Positions 1-9,273 of a stretch of 60,049 nucleotides of DNA are shown piece after piece. The translations under genes were made by a program, and so were the position numbers. The notes below the pieces were generated by a model. The model ran no database searches. It was not told where the DNA came from and saw only the letters and a program-made list of their open reading frames with translations. The number at the start of each line of letters is the position of its first letter. Position 1 is the first letter of the stretch. The DNA comes from Fen-1467 sp035519475 (GTDB lineage: Bacteria > Verrucomicrobiota > Verrucomicrobiia > Opitutales > Opitutaceae): the NCBI GenBank assembly GCA_035519475.1, contig DATIWI010000089.1, positions 1 to 60,049 of the forward strand, read 5' to 3'.

Positions 1-77
1 CCTCCCACCACCAGACGGATGAGGGCATTGGCATTCGCACCCGCCGTTGCCGGCATTGTCATTTGAAACAGATTCAT
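1..77 (-). CDS. DoxX-like membrane protein, N-terminus only
   Basis: An ATG at 77-75 opens a frame on the minus strand that stays open to the window edge. It reads MNLFQMTMPATAGANANALI followed by RLVVGG. The pattern of a short leader followed by 'LIRLVVGG' resembles the first membrane helix of DoxX-family proteins, which are small four-helix inner-membrane proteins of the DoxX/SURF4 group. Only 25 residues are visible, so the family call rests on this short match from memory. It lies 135 bp downstream of the STT3-like gene in the same orientation and could be cotranscribed with it. The rest of the gene lies outside the window. Confidence 0.4.
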   Translation of the reverse strand, partial: MNLFQMTMPATAGANANALIRLVVG

Positions 78-212
78 CGCGACGGTCCGGCCGCGAATCA
101 CCGCTCGTGATTCGAGCGCCGGCGCCGCAACGATACCCAGAAAACGCCCGGTGTCACGGTTGCCGGCGGCGGCGCCCTCGCGCGACCTCCGCGCGCGCCG
201 CGACCCGGCGTC

Positions 213-2723
213 TCAGCTTCCCTGGCGGCGGTAGGGCGGCAGCAGACTGCCGGCGAGCCAGCGCAGCTCTTCATCGGGAATCGGCACACCCATTTCGCCG
301 GTCAAATCCAGAAAATCGGCGAGCGTGCCGACCGGCAGGCGGCGCAGCGCGCGTTCGTCGAGCTGGGTCATGCAGCGGCGCAACTGCTCTCCTGCCAGTT
401 CGCCGCGCCCGCCCACCGCCAGCACGGTCGCCAGGCGGATGCGGTCCTCCAGCTCCAATCCCGCGGCTGACGGAAGCCTTTCCACGATCTGCGCCAGCGT
501 GGCGGCGAAGGACGCCCCCGCGCCGGTCCTGGCCTCGACATAGGCGAGCGTCACGAGCGCCGGCAGGCTGTGCGCCGCCTGCCGCAGAACGGGCAGCAGC
601 TGGCCAGCGAGTTCCGGCCGATCCATCTCCACCAAGTATTCCGCCGTGTGGGCCGCCGCCAATTCGGGCGCCTGGGGCGGCGTCACTTCCAGCACGACGA
701 TGGACTGCCCTTGCAACGCCTCATGTTTCGGCAGCGGATAGGGAATCAGGCGCAGCCACGGCGGCACGCCCTTCCCGTGCAGCAAGCCCACGAGGAAGGC
801 ATCGCCGGGCACCGCCTGCCCGGGCGACAATCCCAGATACACCCGCACGTATTCCTCCGCAAAGCTGTCCCAGGACAGCAGCACGAGGTGGGTCACTCCG
901 TAGCGATGCACCAGCTCGTCGGCCCGCTCCGCCGACGTTGCCGCGAAGATCTCAGCGCCATGCCTGAGCCCCGCGACGTTCTCCCAGGTAAGCGTTCCCA
1001 AGCCCCGGAAGCCGCCGTGGTAGATCAGCTTGACGGTCGCCGTGGGCGCGGCGGCGATCACCACTGGATCCCGCCCCATCCGCAGGCGGAGCCAGTGGGC
1101 GAAATCGCGCTCGGCCAGCTGGAGAACGTCGTCCTTCGTATAATCCCCGCGCCACACCGTCGACCGGATCGCTGCGATCGCGCCAGGCACGAACAGCAGC
1201 GCACAGGCCAGCCGGCCCAGGCGCATGGCTTTGCTCGCGGGGAAACCCCTCGCCAGGACCGTCGCCAACACCACGACGAGCGCCAGCGCGAGTGCGTCAC
1301 CCTGCCCCCACCAGCGGATTTCCCGGCAGGCGAGCGCCAGCAGCAGCGCGGCTGGCGCCAAGGCCATGACGAGTTGCGTCTTCCACGGGGCGGCCAGGCG
1401 CGCCCGCGCCACGAGGATCGCCGCCGCGGGAACCGCCAGCAGCGGCAGGCCGCGCGCCAGCAGCGCCAGACCGCCGGGGCCGGCGGCCAGGTACGACGCG
1501 ATGCTCTGGCCCTCGGCCACGTATTCCGTGCCGAGGTGCCACACGAAGCGATCCGCCACGACAAATGTCCTGCCCGCCGTCAGCAGGATCACGACTGGCA
1601 GGAGAGCCGCGGCGGCGAGAGCCAATGCGCAAATCAGCGCGTCCCTCCGTGTGAACACGTAACCCCCCTCCCCCAATGCGCGGGTGATCCGGCAGAGCAG
1701 CTCGCCGGCGCCGAGCCAAGCCAGCGCGTAAAGCGGATGATTGACCTCCAGCCGCCATCCCAACTGCGCGGGGAAATACTCGATCAGGTAAGCCGCGATG
1801 CTCGTCGCACCACCGACGAAACCCCACAGGCGCCAGAGCCCGGGATCCCGCACCCAGCCACCGGCAGCCGCTGGGCCGCGTCCCAACCAGGCGGCCGCGA
1901 CGGCGCCCGCGCCGATTCCCACCAACACCGGCACCTGGCTGGCCGCGCTGATCCACAAACCGACACCGCCTGCCACGGCCGAGGCAACAAACCACCGCCG
2001 CGCGGCCCGCCGCCCCGGCAGCCATTCCGCCAGGGCCCGCTCCGCGCCCGACAGCCGGTCGACAGGAATATCGTCCGGCCGGAACCAGCCGCCGCCGCCG
2101 GCCAGCAGGAACAGGACCGTCAACAGCGCGCAGGCTTCGAGGATCCCGTGATGATCCGGATAGTCCGCCGCAAAGTACAAATACAAGGGAAGCGTCGAAA
2201 CCATCCCGGTTCCCAACAGCGACGCCGCCCACGGCCCGAACCGCCGCGCCACCAGCGGAATCATCCCGAGCAGAAACAACGCCACGAAGACGGGATTGGC
2301 CAGAAGCGCCGCGCGCTCGACGGAGGCGCCAAGGAGACGTCCCGACCAGGCATGGTCCGCCCAAGCGAGCACCGCCAGCCACCAGTGGTAGGGCGACGCC
2401 CAGTGCACCGCCCGCCCGTCCGGCGCGTTGTCGTAATCGACCCAATGGATCCGCCACCCGCCCCCGGCCAGCATGGCCTGCGTCTGCATGATCCATTGAT
2501 AGCCGTCGTCACCCACCTCCGGCAGGACCAGCGGACGGCGCCCCAGCGCGTAACCCGTCGGCGACGCGGGATCGGCCGCGGGCGGATCGACCGTCACCCC
2601 GTAACGGCCGGACAGGCCTTCGACACGCCGGATGCGGATACCGGCATCCCACGCCACGAACCCGAGCACCGCCACCAAGGCGATCAGCCAGGAACGGGAC
2701 GCAGAGCGTGAAAACAGCGGCAT
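213..2723 (-). CDS. STT3-like GT-C fold membrane glycosyltransferase
   Basis: This 836-residue protein has about a dozen hydrophobic segments followed by a soluble C-terminal region of about 300 residues. It resembles the oligosaccharyltransferase STT3/PglB/AglB group. An acidic pair (D72-D73) lies in the first large extracytoplasmic loop, and a DHH motif (190-192) follows 'YFAADYP'. The place expected for the catalytic WWDYG signature reads WWGQG (471-475). The start at 2723 was chosen over an upstream in-frame ATG because GAGAGGTGA lies just before it and the hydrophobic N-terminus begins there. The family transfers lipid-linked sugars to proteins or lipids at the outer face of the inner membrane. 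The actual substrate is unknown, and the altered motif makes true oligosaccharyltransferase activity uncertain. Confidence 0.6.
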   Translation of the reverse strand: MPLFSRSASRSWLIALVAVLGFVAWDAGIRIRRVEGLSGRYGVTVDPPAADPASPTGYALGRRPLVLPEVGDDGYQWIMQTQAMLAGGGWRIHWVDYDNAPDGRAVHWASPYHWWLAVLAWADHAWSGRLLGASVERAALLANPVFVALFLLGMIPLVARRFGPWAASLLGTGMVSTLPLYLYFAADYPDHHGILEACALLTVLFLLAGGGGWFRPDDIPVDRLSGAERALAEWLPGRRAARRWFVASAVAGGVGLWISAASQVPVLVGIGAGAVAAAWLGRGPAAAGGWVRDPGLWRLWGFVGGATSIAAYLIEYFPAQLGWRLEVNHPLYALAWLGAGELLCRITRALGEGGYVFTRRDALICALALAAAALLPVVILLTAGRTFVVADRFVWHLGTEYVAEGQSIASYLAAGPGGLALLARGLPLLAVPAAAILVARARLAAPWKTQLVMALAPAALLLALACREIRWWGQGDALALALVVVLATVLARGFPASKAMRLGRLACALLFVPGAIAAIRSTVWRGDYTKDDVLQLAERDFAHWLRLRMGRDPVVIAAAPTATVKLIYHGGFRGLGTLTWENVAGLRHGAEIFAATSAERADELVHRYGVTHLVLLSWDSFAEEYVRVYLGLSPGQAVPGDAFLVGLLHGKGVPPWLRLIPYPLPKHEALQGQSIVVLEVTPPQAPELAAAHTAEYLVEMDRPELAGQLLPVLRQAAHSLPALVTLAYVEARTGAGASFAATLAQIVERLPSAAGLELEDRIRLATVLAVGGRGELAGEQLRRCMTQLDERALRRLPVGTLADFLDLTGEMGVPIPDEELRWLAGSLLPPYRRQGS

Positions 2724-3046
2724 GAAGTCACCTCTCAACAAGCGCGTTTGGCACTGTGCCGCCACGCCCTGACGATTCAAGGCTCTTCAGTCCGGTGTGA
2801 GGCTTGCCACTGCCGGCAACGATCCGCTAATCCTTTCCGGCCGGATATCGTCTCCCAATCGCGACGAAACCGCCTCCTTCAGATCGCCATGACCACCCTC
2901 CCCGCCCGAATCCTTCGTTGTTCGGATCCGCGACCGGACGCAGCGAGGTTCGCTGCGGACGACCACGCTTCCGCCAGTTCCATGGATCCCGGCGCAGCGT
3001 GAGCCGGTCAGAAATCGCGTTTCCCAACCGGCACAGCTGCTGCACC
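2724..3046. other. Divergent intergenic region, 323 bp
   Basis: This gap lies between the starts of two divergent genes and must carry both promoters. I could not pick out convincing -35/-10 pairs. The one clear structure is a perfect hairpin at 2939-2957 (CGCAGCGA, loop GGT, TCGCTGCG). Short frames that cross the region are rich in Arg and Pro and look like chance frames in GC-rich DNA. Confidence 0.5.
2939..2957. repeat. Perfect 8-bp hairpin, GGT loop
   Basis: CGCAGCGA and TCGCTGCG pair perfectly around a GGT loop in the divergent promoter region. No T-tract follows on either strand, so it does not look like a classical terminator. It may be a REP-like palindrome or a regulatory stem. Confidence 0.35.
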
Positions 3047-4099
3047 ATGCGCTCCTACAAAAACCACCTCTTGATCTTCCTGGTACTGGTCGCCATCGGC
3101 TTGGCGGTGCTCGCGTGGAGGCAGCACGGCGAGCTCGTGGCTCTCCGAGCCACCGTGTCCGCGACCGCGAAGACCGACTCGCAGAAGCGCGCCCCAGCTT
3201 CGCCTGGACGAAGGGGAACCGGAGCGAGCGCTGCCACCACCCGGCCCGGCGGTCCCTACGCGACCACCATTCCCGGCACCGGTTCGGGTCCGACGCCAAC
3301 CAGCGCGGGCCGCAGCCCCGTCGCGAGTTTCACGTCCCTCCTGGATCGCCCCGAAGCGGCGCGCCTCCTTGCCATCCAGCAGAAAGCCCAGATCAACGCC
3401 CGCTACGGCGCCCTGTTCCACCAACTCGGGTTGTCGCCGGACAAGCTCGCGCAGCTCAAGAGCCTGCTGGCAGACCAACTGTCCACGCCGATCGACGTGC
3501 TCGCCGCCGCCGGCCAGCAGGGCATCGACCCGGTCCGGAATCCGGAAGCATTCCGCCAGCTGAATCAGAATGCGCAGGCGGAACTCGACGAGAAGATCAA
3601 GGCCCTGCTCGAACCCGCCGGCTACGCGCAATACCAGAGTTTTCTCCAGGTGGAGCCGCAGCGCGCAGTGGTCAACCAGCTTCAGCAGGCGCTCAGCTAC
3701 TCGGATACTCCTCTCACCGCCGCGCAGGCTGACCGGCTGGTGCAAATCCTGGCGGAGACTTCGCCCTCGAGCGGCCCCGGGGCGGCGGCCGGCGCTGCGG
3801 TGGGGTACTTCAGCCGCACGGGACCCGGATCCAACGTGACGGTGGCCGTCGGCCCCGCGCCGCCGGACGGCGCAGCCCTGTTCGGCGGCAGCCAGATCAC
3901 TGACGACGCCATCGCCCGCGCCCAGGGATTTCTCGCCACGGCCCAGGTCGAAGCGCTGCAGGAGATCCAGCAGCAACAGCAGGCCGCGGCGCAACTGCGC
4001 CAGCTGATGTTTCAACAGATCGGCCCGGGCCGCGGGCCCATCCTTGTTCCTTCCACGGGCGGCTCCGCGCCCGGCCCCGTGCCGCCGCCCGGTGGCTGA
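3047..4099 (+). CDS. Membrane-anchored helical protein, weakly Spy/CpxP-like
   Basis: This 350-residue protein begins with MRSYKNHLLIFLVLVAIGLA, a single membrane anchor or uncleaved signal, followed by a Ser/Pro/Gly/Thr-rich linker to about residue 95. A Gln- and Leu-rich helical region follows. The segment 'LGLSPDKLAQLKSLLADQ' recalls the helix-turn-helix of periplasmic heavy-metal sensor/Spy-like proteins. The C-terminus is Pro/Gly-rich. The start at 3047 was preferred over an in-frame upstream ATG because it is immediately followed by the hydrophobic helix. I recognise no enzymatic motif. The likely location is the periplasm, tethered to the inner membrane. The Spy-like comparison is an inference from general shape only. 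Confidence 0.5.
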   Translation: MRSYKNHLLIFLVLVAIGLAVLAWRQHGELVALRATVSATAKTDSQKRAPASPGRRGTGASAATTRPGGPYATTIPGTGSGPTPTSAGRSPVASFTSLLDRPEAARLLAIQQKAQINARYGALFHQLGLSPDKLAQLKSLLADQLSTPIDVLAAAGQQGIDPVRNPEAFRQLNQNAQAELDEKIKALLEPAGYAQYQSFLQVEPQRAVVNQLQQALSYSDTPLTAAQADRLVQILAETSPSSGPGAAAGAAVGYFSRTGPGSNVTVAVGPAPPDGAALFGGSQITDDAIARAQGFLATAQVEALQEIQQQQQAAAQLRQLMFQQIGPGRGPILVPSTGGSAPGPVPPPGG

Positions 4100-4147
4100 T
4101 CTCCCCGGCGCTCGACGTCCCTCCGGTAGTCCTTCAGAGTCGCCGGC

Positions 4148-4567
4148 GTGGTCGCGGGCGATGATATTTGGATCCTAGGCGTGCGGGCGGCCGGCGTGCT
4201 GCACCTGGTGACCCTTTGGGCCGCGTGCCTCACCCCCATCCCGCCGGACTGGGCCGCCAATCTCGCACGGCTTCCCGCGATCCACCGCCGGTTCGCGGTG
4301 GCCCAGAACGCTTTTATCGGCGGTGTGATCGCGTTCGCGGGATTGATCAGCCTTGTCTGCGCCCCGGAACTTGTGGCGGGTGCGCCGCTCGCCCGGCTGA
4401 CGTGCGGGGGTATCGCCCTGTGGTGGGGCGGACGTCTCGCCGTGTTGTCGCGGCTCGGCGTCGGACCCCATCTGACGAGTCTCCGCCTGCGGATCGGGTT
4501 TGCACTCCTCGTGGGCGAATGCGCGGCCTACACCCTGGCCTACGGGTGGCTGGCCGTCCGCCCCTGA
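4148..4567 (+). CDS. Small hypothetical membrane protein
   Basis: This 139-residue protein has a GTG start; the nearby ATG at 4161 is in another frame. Four hydrophobic stretches are visible: near the N-terminus around 'AAGVLHLVTLWAACL', then 'AFIGGVIAFAGLISLVCAP', then 'LTCGGIALWWGGRLAVL', then the C-terminal 'IGFALLVGECAAYTLAYGW'. This gives a compact four-helix inner-membrane protein. It lies 48 bp after the preceding gene on the same strand, so the two may be cotranscribed. I do not recognise the family and assign no function. Confidence 0.5.
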   Translation: MVAGDDIWILGVRAAGVLHLVTLWAACLTPIPPDWAANLARLPAIHRRFAVAQNAFIGGVIAFAGLISLVCAPELVAGAPLARLTCGGIALWWGGRLAVLSRLGVGPHLTSLRLRIGFALLVGECAAYTLAYGWLAVRP

Positions 4568-4666
4568 GCGTGCGCCGGCCCGCGGGGGATCAACGGGAGG
4601 AAGCACCGGCCCCGCTTGCGCGGGCGCCATCGCCGAATACTTTCCCGGCCAAACCCTCCCACCCCG

Positions 4667-6310
4667 ATGAAACATCCCGCACTTGTCGTCGGACTCGCGC
4701 TGGCGTTGACCGGCGTCCGCGCCCCTGGAGTTCCGGAGCCCTTGTTCGACGGATTAGGCTCGTACACCCGCAAAGTCACCACGACCTCGCCCGAAGCGCA
4801 GAGGTACTTCGACCAGGGACTGCGTTTTCTCTACGGCTTTAATCACGGGGCCGCCATCCGCTCCTTCCAGGAGGCGGCCCGGCTGGATCCCGCGTGCGCC
4901 ATGGCGCACTGGGGCATCGCGCTCGCCTGCGGGCCCCACATCAACCTCCCGCTGGTGCCGCCACCGGCGGCGGAGCTGGCCTGGAAGGAACTGGCCCTCG
5001 CGCAACAACACGCGGCCCGCGCCTCGCCCGTCGAGCGCGCGCTGATCGAGGCGCTCAGCCACCGCTACGCGAGCCCCCAGCCGGACGATCGCAGCCCGCT
5101 CGACCGCGCGTACGCGGACGCGATGCGCGCAGTCTGGAAAACCTACCCGGCCGATCCCGACGCGGGCGCGCTCTTTGCCGAGGCCCTGATGGATCTCCGG
5201 CCGTGGGATCAATGGACGCCCGAGGGCCAGCCGCAGCCCGGCACCGACGAGATCCTCGCAGCCCTCGACGCCGTCCTGAAGCTCGACCTCAACCATCCGT
5301 TTGCGAATCACCTCTACATTCACGCCGTGGAGGCGTCGCCCCACCCGGAACTCGCCGACGCCGCGGCCGACCGGCTGCGAAACCTGCAGCCGGGGCTCGC
5401 GCACAACGTGCACATGCCCTCGCACATCGACATCCGCCGCGGCCGCTGGCAGCAGGCCATCGAGGCCAACCTCAGGGCGGTGGACGCCGATCGCCGCTAT
5501 CGCGCGGTGGCGGGTCCGTCCCACGGCTTCTTCCTCATCTACATCGCGCACAACGAGCACATGCTGGCCTATGCCGCGATGATGACCGGCCAGCGCGAAC
5601 TCGCGCTCCAGCACATCCGCGCCGCCGTCGGCGGCCTGACGGACGATTTTCTCAAGGAATATGCGAACATTGCCGAGGCGTTTGTGGCGATTCCCTACGA
5701 GGTGCTGGTGCGGTTTGGCCGCTGGGATGACGTGCTGGCTGAGGCGGACAACTACCCGGACTACATGCCGTTCACCAAGGCCTTTCGCCACGCGGCGCGC
5801 GGGATCGCCTTCGCCGCCAAGGGCGACGTCGCCTTGGCCCGCGCGGAGCAGGCGGCGTACCTGGAGACCGCCAAACGCGTGCCCGCGGATGAAATCGCCG
5901 CCGGCAACAACACCTGCCAGGCCGTCCTGGGCGTCGCCACCCACATGCTGGCAGGGGAGATTCTGTACCGCGACGGCCACATCGACGAAGGCCTGGCGGA
6001 GCTGCGCGAAGCGGTGAAGGCGGAAGACGGTCTGCGCTACGACGAACCGCCGTCCTGGCTGCTGCCCGTGCGCCATTCCCTCGGCGCGGCGCTCATGCAG
6101 GCGCACCGTTTCGCAGAGGCCGAGCAGGTGTACCGCGAAGACCTGGCGCGGGTCCCCGACAATGGCTGGTCGCTCTTCGGTCTTGCCGAGAGCCTGCACC
6201 AGCAGGGGAAACACGAGGACGCGGCCGCCGCCGGGGCGCGCTTCCAAGCCATCTGGGCGAAGGCTGACATGACAATCAAGAGCTCCTGTCTCTGCCAGCC
6301 GGGAATCTGA
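4667..6310 (+). CDS. Exported TPR-repeat protein
   Basis: This 547-residue protein starts with a signal-peptide-like segment (MKHPALVVGLALALTGVRA). The first repeat is clear: 'AQRYFDQGLRFLYGFNHGAA' leads into 'SFQEAARLDPACAMAHWGIA', a typical TPR hairpin. Further TPR-like units occur near the C-terminus ('HRFAEAEQVYREDLARVPDN'). A central region rich in His and Asn ('NHLYIHAVEASPHPE', 'HNVHMPSHIDIRRGRW') is typical of a widespread group of hypothetical secreted TPR proteins. The start at 4667 gives the signal peptide; upstream in-frame codons are Arg/Pro-rich. Its role is unknown; TPRs usually mediate protein-protein contacts. The tartrate genes follow 150 bp downstream on the same strand. 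Confidence 0.6.
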   Translation: MKHPALVVGLALALTGVRAPGVPEPLFDGLGSYTRKVTTTSPEAQRYFDQGLRFLYGFNHGAAIRSFQEAARLDPACAMAHWGIALACGPHINLPLVPPPAAELAWKELALAQQHAARASPVERALIEALSHRYASPQPDDRSPLDRAYADAMRAVWKTYPADPDAGALFAEALMDLRPWDQWTPEGQPQPGTDEILAALDAVLKLDLNHPFANHLYIHAVEASPHPELADAAADRLRNLQPGLAHNVHMPSHIDIRRGRWQQAIEANLRAVDADRRYRAVAGPSHGFFLIYIAHNEHMLAYAAMMTGQRELALQHIRAAVGGLTDDFLKEYANIAEAFVAIPYEVLVRFGRWDDVLAEADNYPDYMPFTKAFRHAARGIAFAAKGDVALARAEQAAYLETAKRVPADEIAAGNNTCQAVLGVATHMLAGEILYRDGHIDEGLAELREAVKAEDGLRYDEPPSWLLPVRHSLGAALMQAHRFAEAEQVYREDLARVPDNGWSLFGLAESLHQQGKHEDAAAAGARFQAIWAKADMTIKSSCLCQPGI

Positions 6311-6463
6311 TTCCGGCCCCGGGTGTGCCCGCGCCCGCCGGGCCGAACCCCGCGACGGCCGCCACTTGTTGCGTGGCCCAGGGTCGGTTCCCAGGGCCAC
6401 CGCCCCCGCTGCGCTCTTGCTTCACCCCAGCGGCGCTGCCTGAATCGCGGGTCGTCCGCCGCC

Positions 6464-7630
6464 ATGCGCATCGTCGCCATCCGCGAGAAAACCATCCCCA
6501 TCGCGTCGCCCATCGCCAACGCGTACATCGATTTCTCACGGATGACCTGCTCGGTGGTCGCGGTCGTCACGGATGTGATACGCGACGGCCGGCCGGTGGT
6601 CGGGTACGGCTTCAACTCCAACGGGCGCTATGGCCAGGGTGCGCTCCTGCGCGAGCGGTTCATCCCGCGGATCCTCGAGGCGGATCCCACCAGCCTGAGG
6701 GACGAGGCGCGCGACAACCTTGATCCGCACAAGATATGGGCGCGGATGATGACCAACGAAAAACCCGGGGGCCACGGCGAGCGCTCGGTCGCAGTCGGGA
6801 CCATCGACATGGCGGTGTGGGACGCGGTGGCGAAGATCGCCGGCCAACCCCTGTTCCAGCTCCTCGCCGACCGCTATGGCGACGGCACGGTCAACCGCCG
6901 GATTTTCGTCTATGCCGCAGGCGGCTACTACTATCCGGGCAAGGACCTGGCGGCCCTCCAACGCGAGATGCGCAGCTACACCGACCGCGGCTACACGGTC
7001 GTGAAGATGAAGATCGGCGGCGCCGGGCTGGCCGAGGACTTGCGGCGCCTGGAGGCCGTGCTGGGGGTGCTGCCTGCCGGCGCGAGACTCGCCGTCGATG
7101 CGAATGGCCGCTTTGATCTCGCCATGGCGGTCAAATACGGCGAGGCGCTCGCGCGCTTCAACTTGTTCTGGTACGAGGAGGCGGGCGACCCGCTGGATTT
7201 CGCGCTCCAGGCCGAACTGGGCACGCGCTACGCCGGTGCCATGGCGACGGGGGAAAACCTCTTTTCGCTGGCGGACGCGCGCAATCTCATCCGCTATGGC
7301 GGCCTGCGGAAAGACCGCGACTGGCTGCAGTTCGACTGTGCCCTGAGCTACGGCCTGGTCGAATACCTTCGGATTCTGCAGATGCTACGGGCACAGGGAT
7401 GGTCCCCGCGGCGCTGCATCCCGCACGGCGGGCACCAGATGTCGCTCGCCATCGCCGCGGGGCTGGGCCTCGGTGGCAACGAATCGTACCCCGATCTCTT
7501 CCAGCCCTTCGGCGGCTATCCCGATGGCGTCGAGGTGGTCGATGGTCACGTCACCCTGCCCGAGCTGGTCGGCATCGGGTTTGAGGCAAAGGCGGACCTC
7601 CATCGCGTGCTGAAGGGCCTGAGCGACTGA
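6464..7630 (+). CDS. tarD: D-tartrate dehydratase (enolase superfamily)
   Basis: This 388-residue protein has the length and N-terminal sequence style of the D(-)-tartrate dehydratase group ('NAYIDFSRMTCSVVAVVTDV', 'GYGFNSNGRYGQGALLRERF'). The enolase-superfamily machinery is intact: KMK (181-183) as the base, metal ligands D212, E238 or E239, and E264, then D291 and H321 as a Asp-His pair. These match the Lys and His used by characterised tartrate dehydratase, from memory. The reaction is Mg-dependent syn/anti dehydration of D-tartrate to oxaloacetate in the cytoplasm. The start at 6464 was chosen because the conserved sequence begins there. The dctA carrier downstream supports a dicarboxylate substrate. 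A close sugar-acid dehydratase relative remains possible. Confidence 0.8.
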   Translation: MRIVAIREKTIPIASPIANAYIDFSRMTCSVVAVVTDVIRDGRPVVGYGFNSNGRYGQGALLRERFIPRILEADPTSLRDEARDNLDPHKIWARMMTNEKPGGHGERSVAVGTIDMAVWDAVAKIAGQPLFQLLADRYGDGTVNRRIFVYAAGGYYYPGKDLAALQREMRSYTDRGYTVVKMKIGGAGLAEDLRRLEAVLGVLPAGARLAVDANGRFDLAMAVKYGEALARFNLFWYEEAGDPLDFALQAELGTRYAGAMATGENLFSLADARNLIRYGGLRKDRDWLQFDCALSYGLVEYLRILQMLRAQGWSPRRCIPHGGHQMSLAIAAGLGLGGNESYPDLFQPFGGYPDGVEVVDGHVTLPELVGIGFEAKADLHRVLKGLSD

Positions 7631-7848
7631 GCTGCCAACCCACGGCCCCATTCTGACATGACACCGCCCTTGACCGGATGTCCGCTCCGCGGTGTAGAGC
7701 CGGACCCCGCGGCCGGACCGCGTGCCCGCATGCGGGCGCGGCTTGCCGGCAGGGCCTTCGAAGGTTCATTCTGCCGCAGGGCAGAACGAGCAGAGCTGAG
7801 GGCCGGCAGCCCTGCTCGACGGACCTTGGCTCCTGACACAAATACCCC
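7631..7848. repeat. Palindrome-dense intergenic region
   Basis: This 218-bp gap between the dehydratase and the carrier contains four inverted repeats in about 100 bp. GCCCGCATGCGGGC at 7724-7737 is a perfect 14-bp palindrome. CCTTCGAAGG lies at 7755-7764. TTCTGCC-GCAG-GGCAGAA lies at 7769-7786. AGGGC-CGGCA-GCCCT lies at 7799-7813. No T-tract follows, and the downstream gene reads the same way. The arrangement looks like a REP/BIME-type cluster or an mRNA-processing structure rather than a simple terminator. Confidence 0.45.
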
Positions 7849-9147
7849 GTGAATTCCACCCCCGCCCGCCGCGGCTTTCTCGACCGGCTCTTCCTCCAAG
7901 TCGTGATCGCGATCGCGCTCGGCGTGGTGATCGGCGGCGTCTGGCCGGCGGGCGGCGTGGCGCTGCGCCCGCTCGGCGACGGCTTCATCCGGCTCATCCG
8001 CATGCTCCTCGCGCCGATCATCGGCGGCACGATCATCCTCGGCATCGCCAAGGTGGACAACCTGAAGGCGGTCGGCCGCATCGGCGTGAAGGCGCTGGTC
8101 TATTTCGAAGTCGTCTCGACGCTGGCCCTCCTGATCGGGTTGGTCGTCGTGAACGTGCTCCGGCCCGGCGTGGGCATGAACGTCGATCCCGCCGAACTCG
8201 ACGCGTCGTCGCTCGCGAGCTACACGGCCGGCGCCGCGGCGCAGGGGCAGGAGGGGGTGGCCGATTTCTTCCTCAGGCTCATCCCGACGAGCGTGGTCGA
8301 TGCCTTCGCGCGGGGCGACATGCTGCCGATCATCCTGTTTTCGCTGCTGCTGGGCATCGCCATGGCCCGCTTCCGCGCGCAGACAGAGCCGCTGCTCAAG
8401 GTCATCGACGCCCTGCTGCACGCGCTGTTCGCCGTCGCCGGCATGATCATGCGGCTGGCCCCGCTCGCGGCGCTGGGGGCGATGGCCTTCACCGTGGGCA
8501 AGTACGGCTTCGGGGTGCTGTCGTCGCTCGGGCAACTGATGATTGCGGTCTGCCTCACCAGCCTGATTTTCATCGCCGGCGTGCTGGGGCTGGTCGCCCG
8601 CGCCGCCGGCGTGAATCTCTGGAAATTCCTTCGCTACATCCGGGAGGAAATCGTGATCGTCTTCGCCACCGTCTCGACCGAGGTCGTGCTGCCGCGGATG
8701 ATGACGAAGCTGGAGCAGGCCGGATGCTCCCGGCCCGTCGTCGGCCTGGTGCTGCCGGCCGGCTACACCTTCAACCCGGACGGCACCGCGATCTACCTGA
8801 CGATGGCCGCGATCTTCGTGGCCCAGGCGACGAACACGCCGCTGACGCTGGGCGATCAGCTGTTCGTGCTGGGGGTGCTGATGCTGACCTCCAAGGGTTC
8901 GGCCGGCGTGGCCGGCGGCGGCTTCGTCACCCTCGCCGCCACGCTGGCCTCGCTCCACAAGATTCCCGTAGCCGGCCTCGTGCTCCTGCTCGGCGTGGAC
9001 CGATTCATCAATGAGGCCCGGGCCGTCACCAACCTGATTGGCAACGGGGTGGCGACGCTGGCCATCGCGCGCTGGGACAAGGCCCTCGACGTGCGCCGCC
9101 TGAACGAAGCGCTCGACCGCGGCGGAGCCCGAACTGACCCGAGTTGA
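7849..9147 (+). CDS. dctA: C4-dicarboxylate/proton or sodium symporter
   Basis: This 432-residue protein of the dicarboxylate/amino acid:cation symporter family has the length usual for DctA. The N-terminus 'FLDRLFLQVVIAIALGVVIG' is DctA-like. Family signatures are present: 'STEVVLPRMMTKLEQAG' before hairpin 2, and 'AGYTFNPDGTAIYLTMAAI', which holds the conserved NPDGT motif. The protein sits in the inner membrane and imports succinate, fumarate, malate or related diacids with cations. The start is a GTG at 7849, preceded by a 218-bp palindrome-rich gap. Its position after the tartrate dehydratase gene suggests that tartrate or a related dihydroxy-diacid is a substrate; that link is inference. 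Confidence 0.85.
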   Translation: MNSTPARRGFLDRLFLQVVIAIALGVVIGGVWPAGGVALRPLGDGFIRLIRMLLAPIIGGTIILGIAKVDNLKAVGRIGVKALVYFEVVSTLALLIGLVVVNVLRPGVGMNVDPAELDASSLASYTAGAAAQGQEGVADFFLRLIPTSVVDAFARGDMLPIILFSLLLGIAMARFRAQTEPLLKVIDALLHALFAVAGMIMRLAPLAALGAMAFTVGKYGFGVLSSLGQLMIAVCLTSLIFIAGVLGLVARAAGVNLWKFLRYIREEIVIVFATVSTEVVLPRMMTKLEQAGCSRPVVGLVLPAGYTFNPDGTAIYLTMAAIFVAQATNTPLTLGDQLFVLGVLMLTSKGSAGVAGGGFVTLAATLASLHKIPVAGLVLLLGVDRFINEARAVTNLIGNGVATLAIARWDKALDVRRLNEALDRGGARTDPS

Positions 9148-9273
9148 CCACGGGGACGCGCGAGGCTGCCGGCCCTCCTGCGCGAAGCGCCTCGCCCGAC
9201 CGCACGTAACCGGCGCCGCGACTGCGGCGTCGGATTAGTTCGCGCAGCCCATGCCGAATCCACCCAGGAACTC

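Noticed and set aside
570..2711. 713-codon open frame on the + strand
   Set aside because: It is antisense to the STT3-like gene; the minus-strand reading has membrane helices and GT-C motifs, the plus-strand reading only Arg/Gln-rich sequence.
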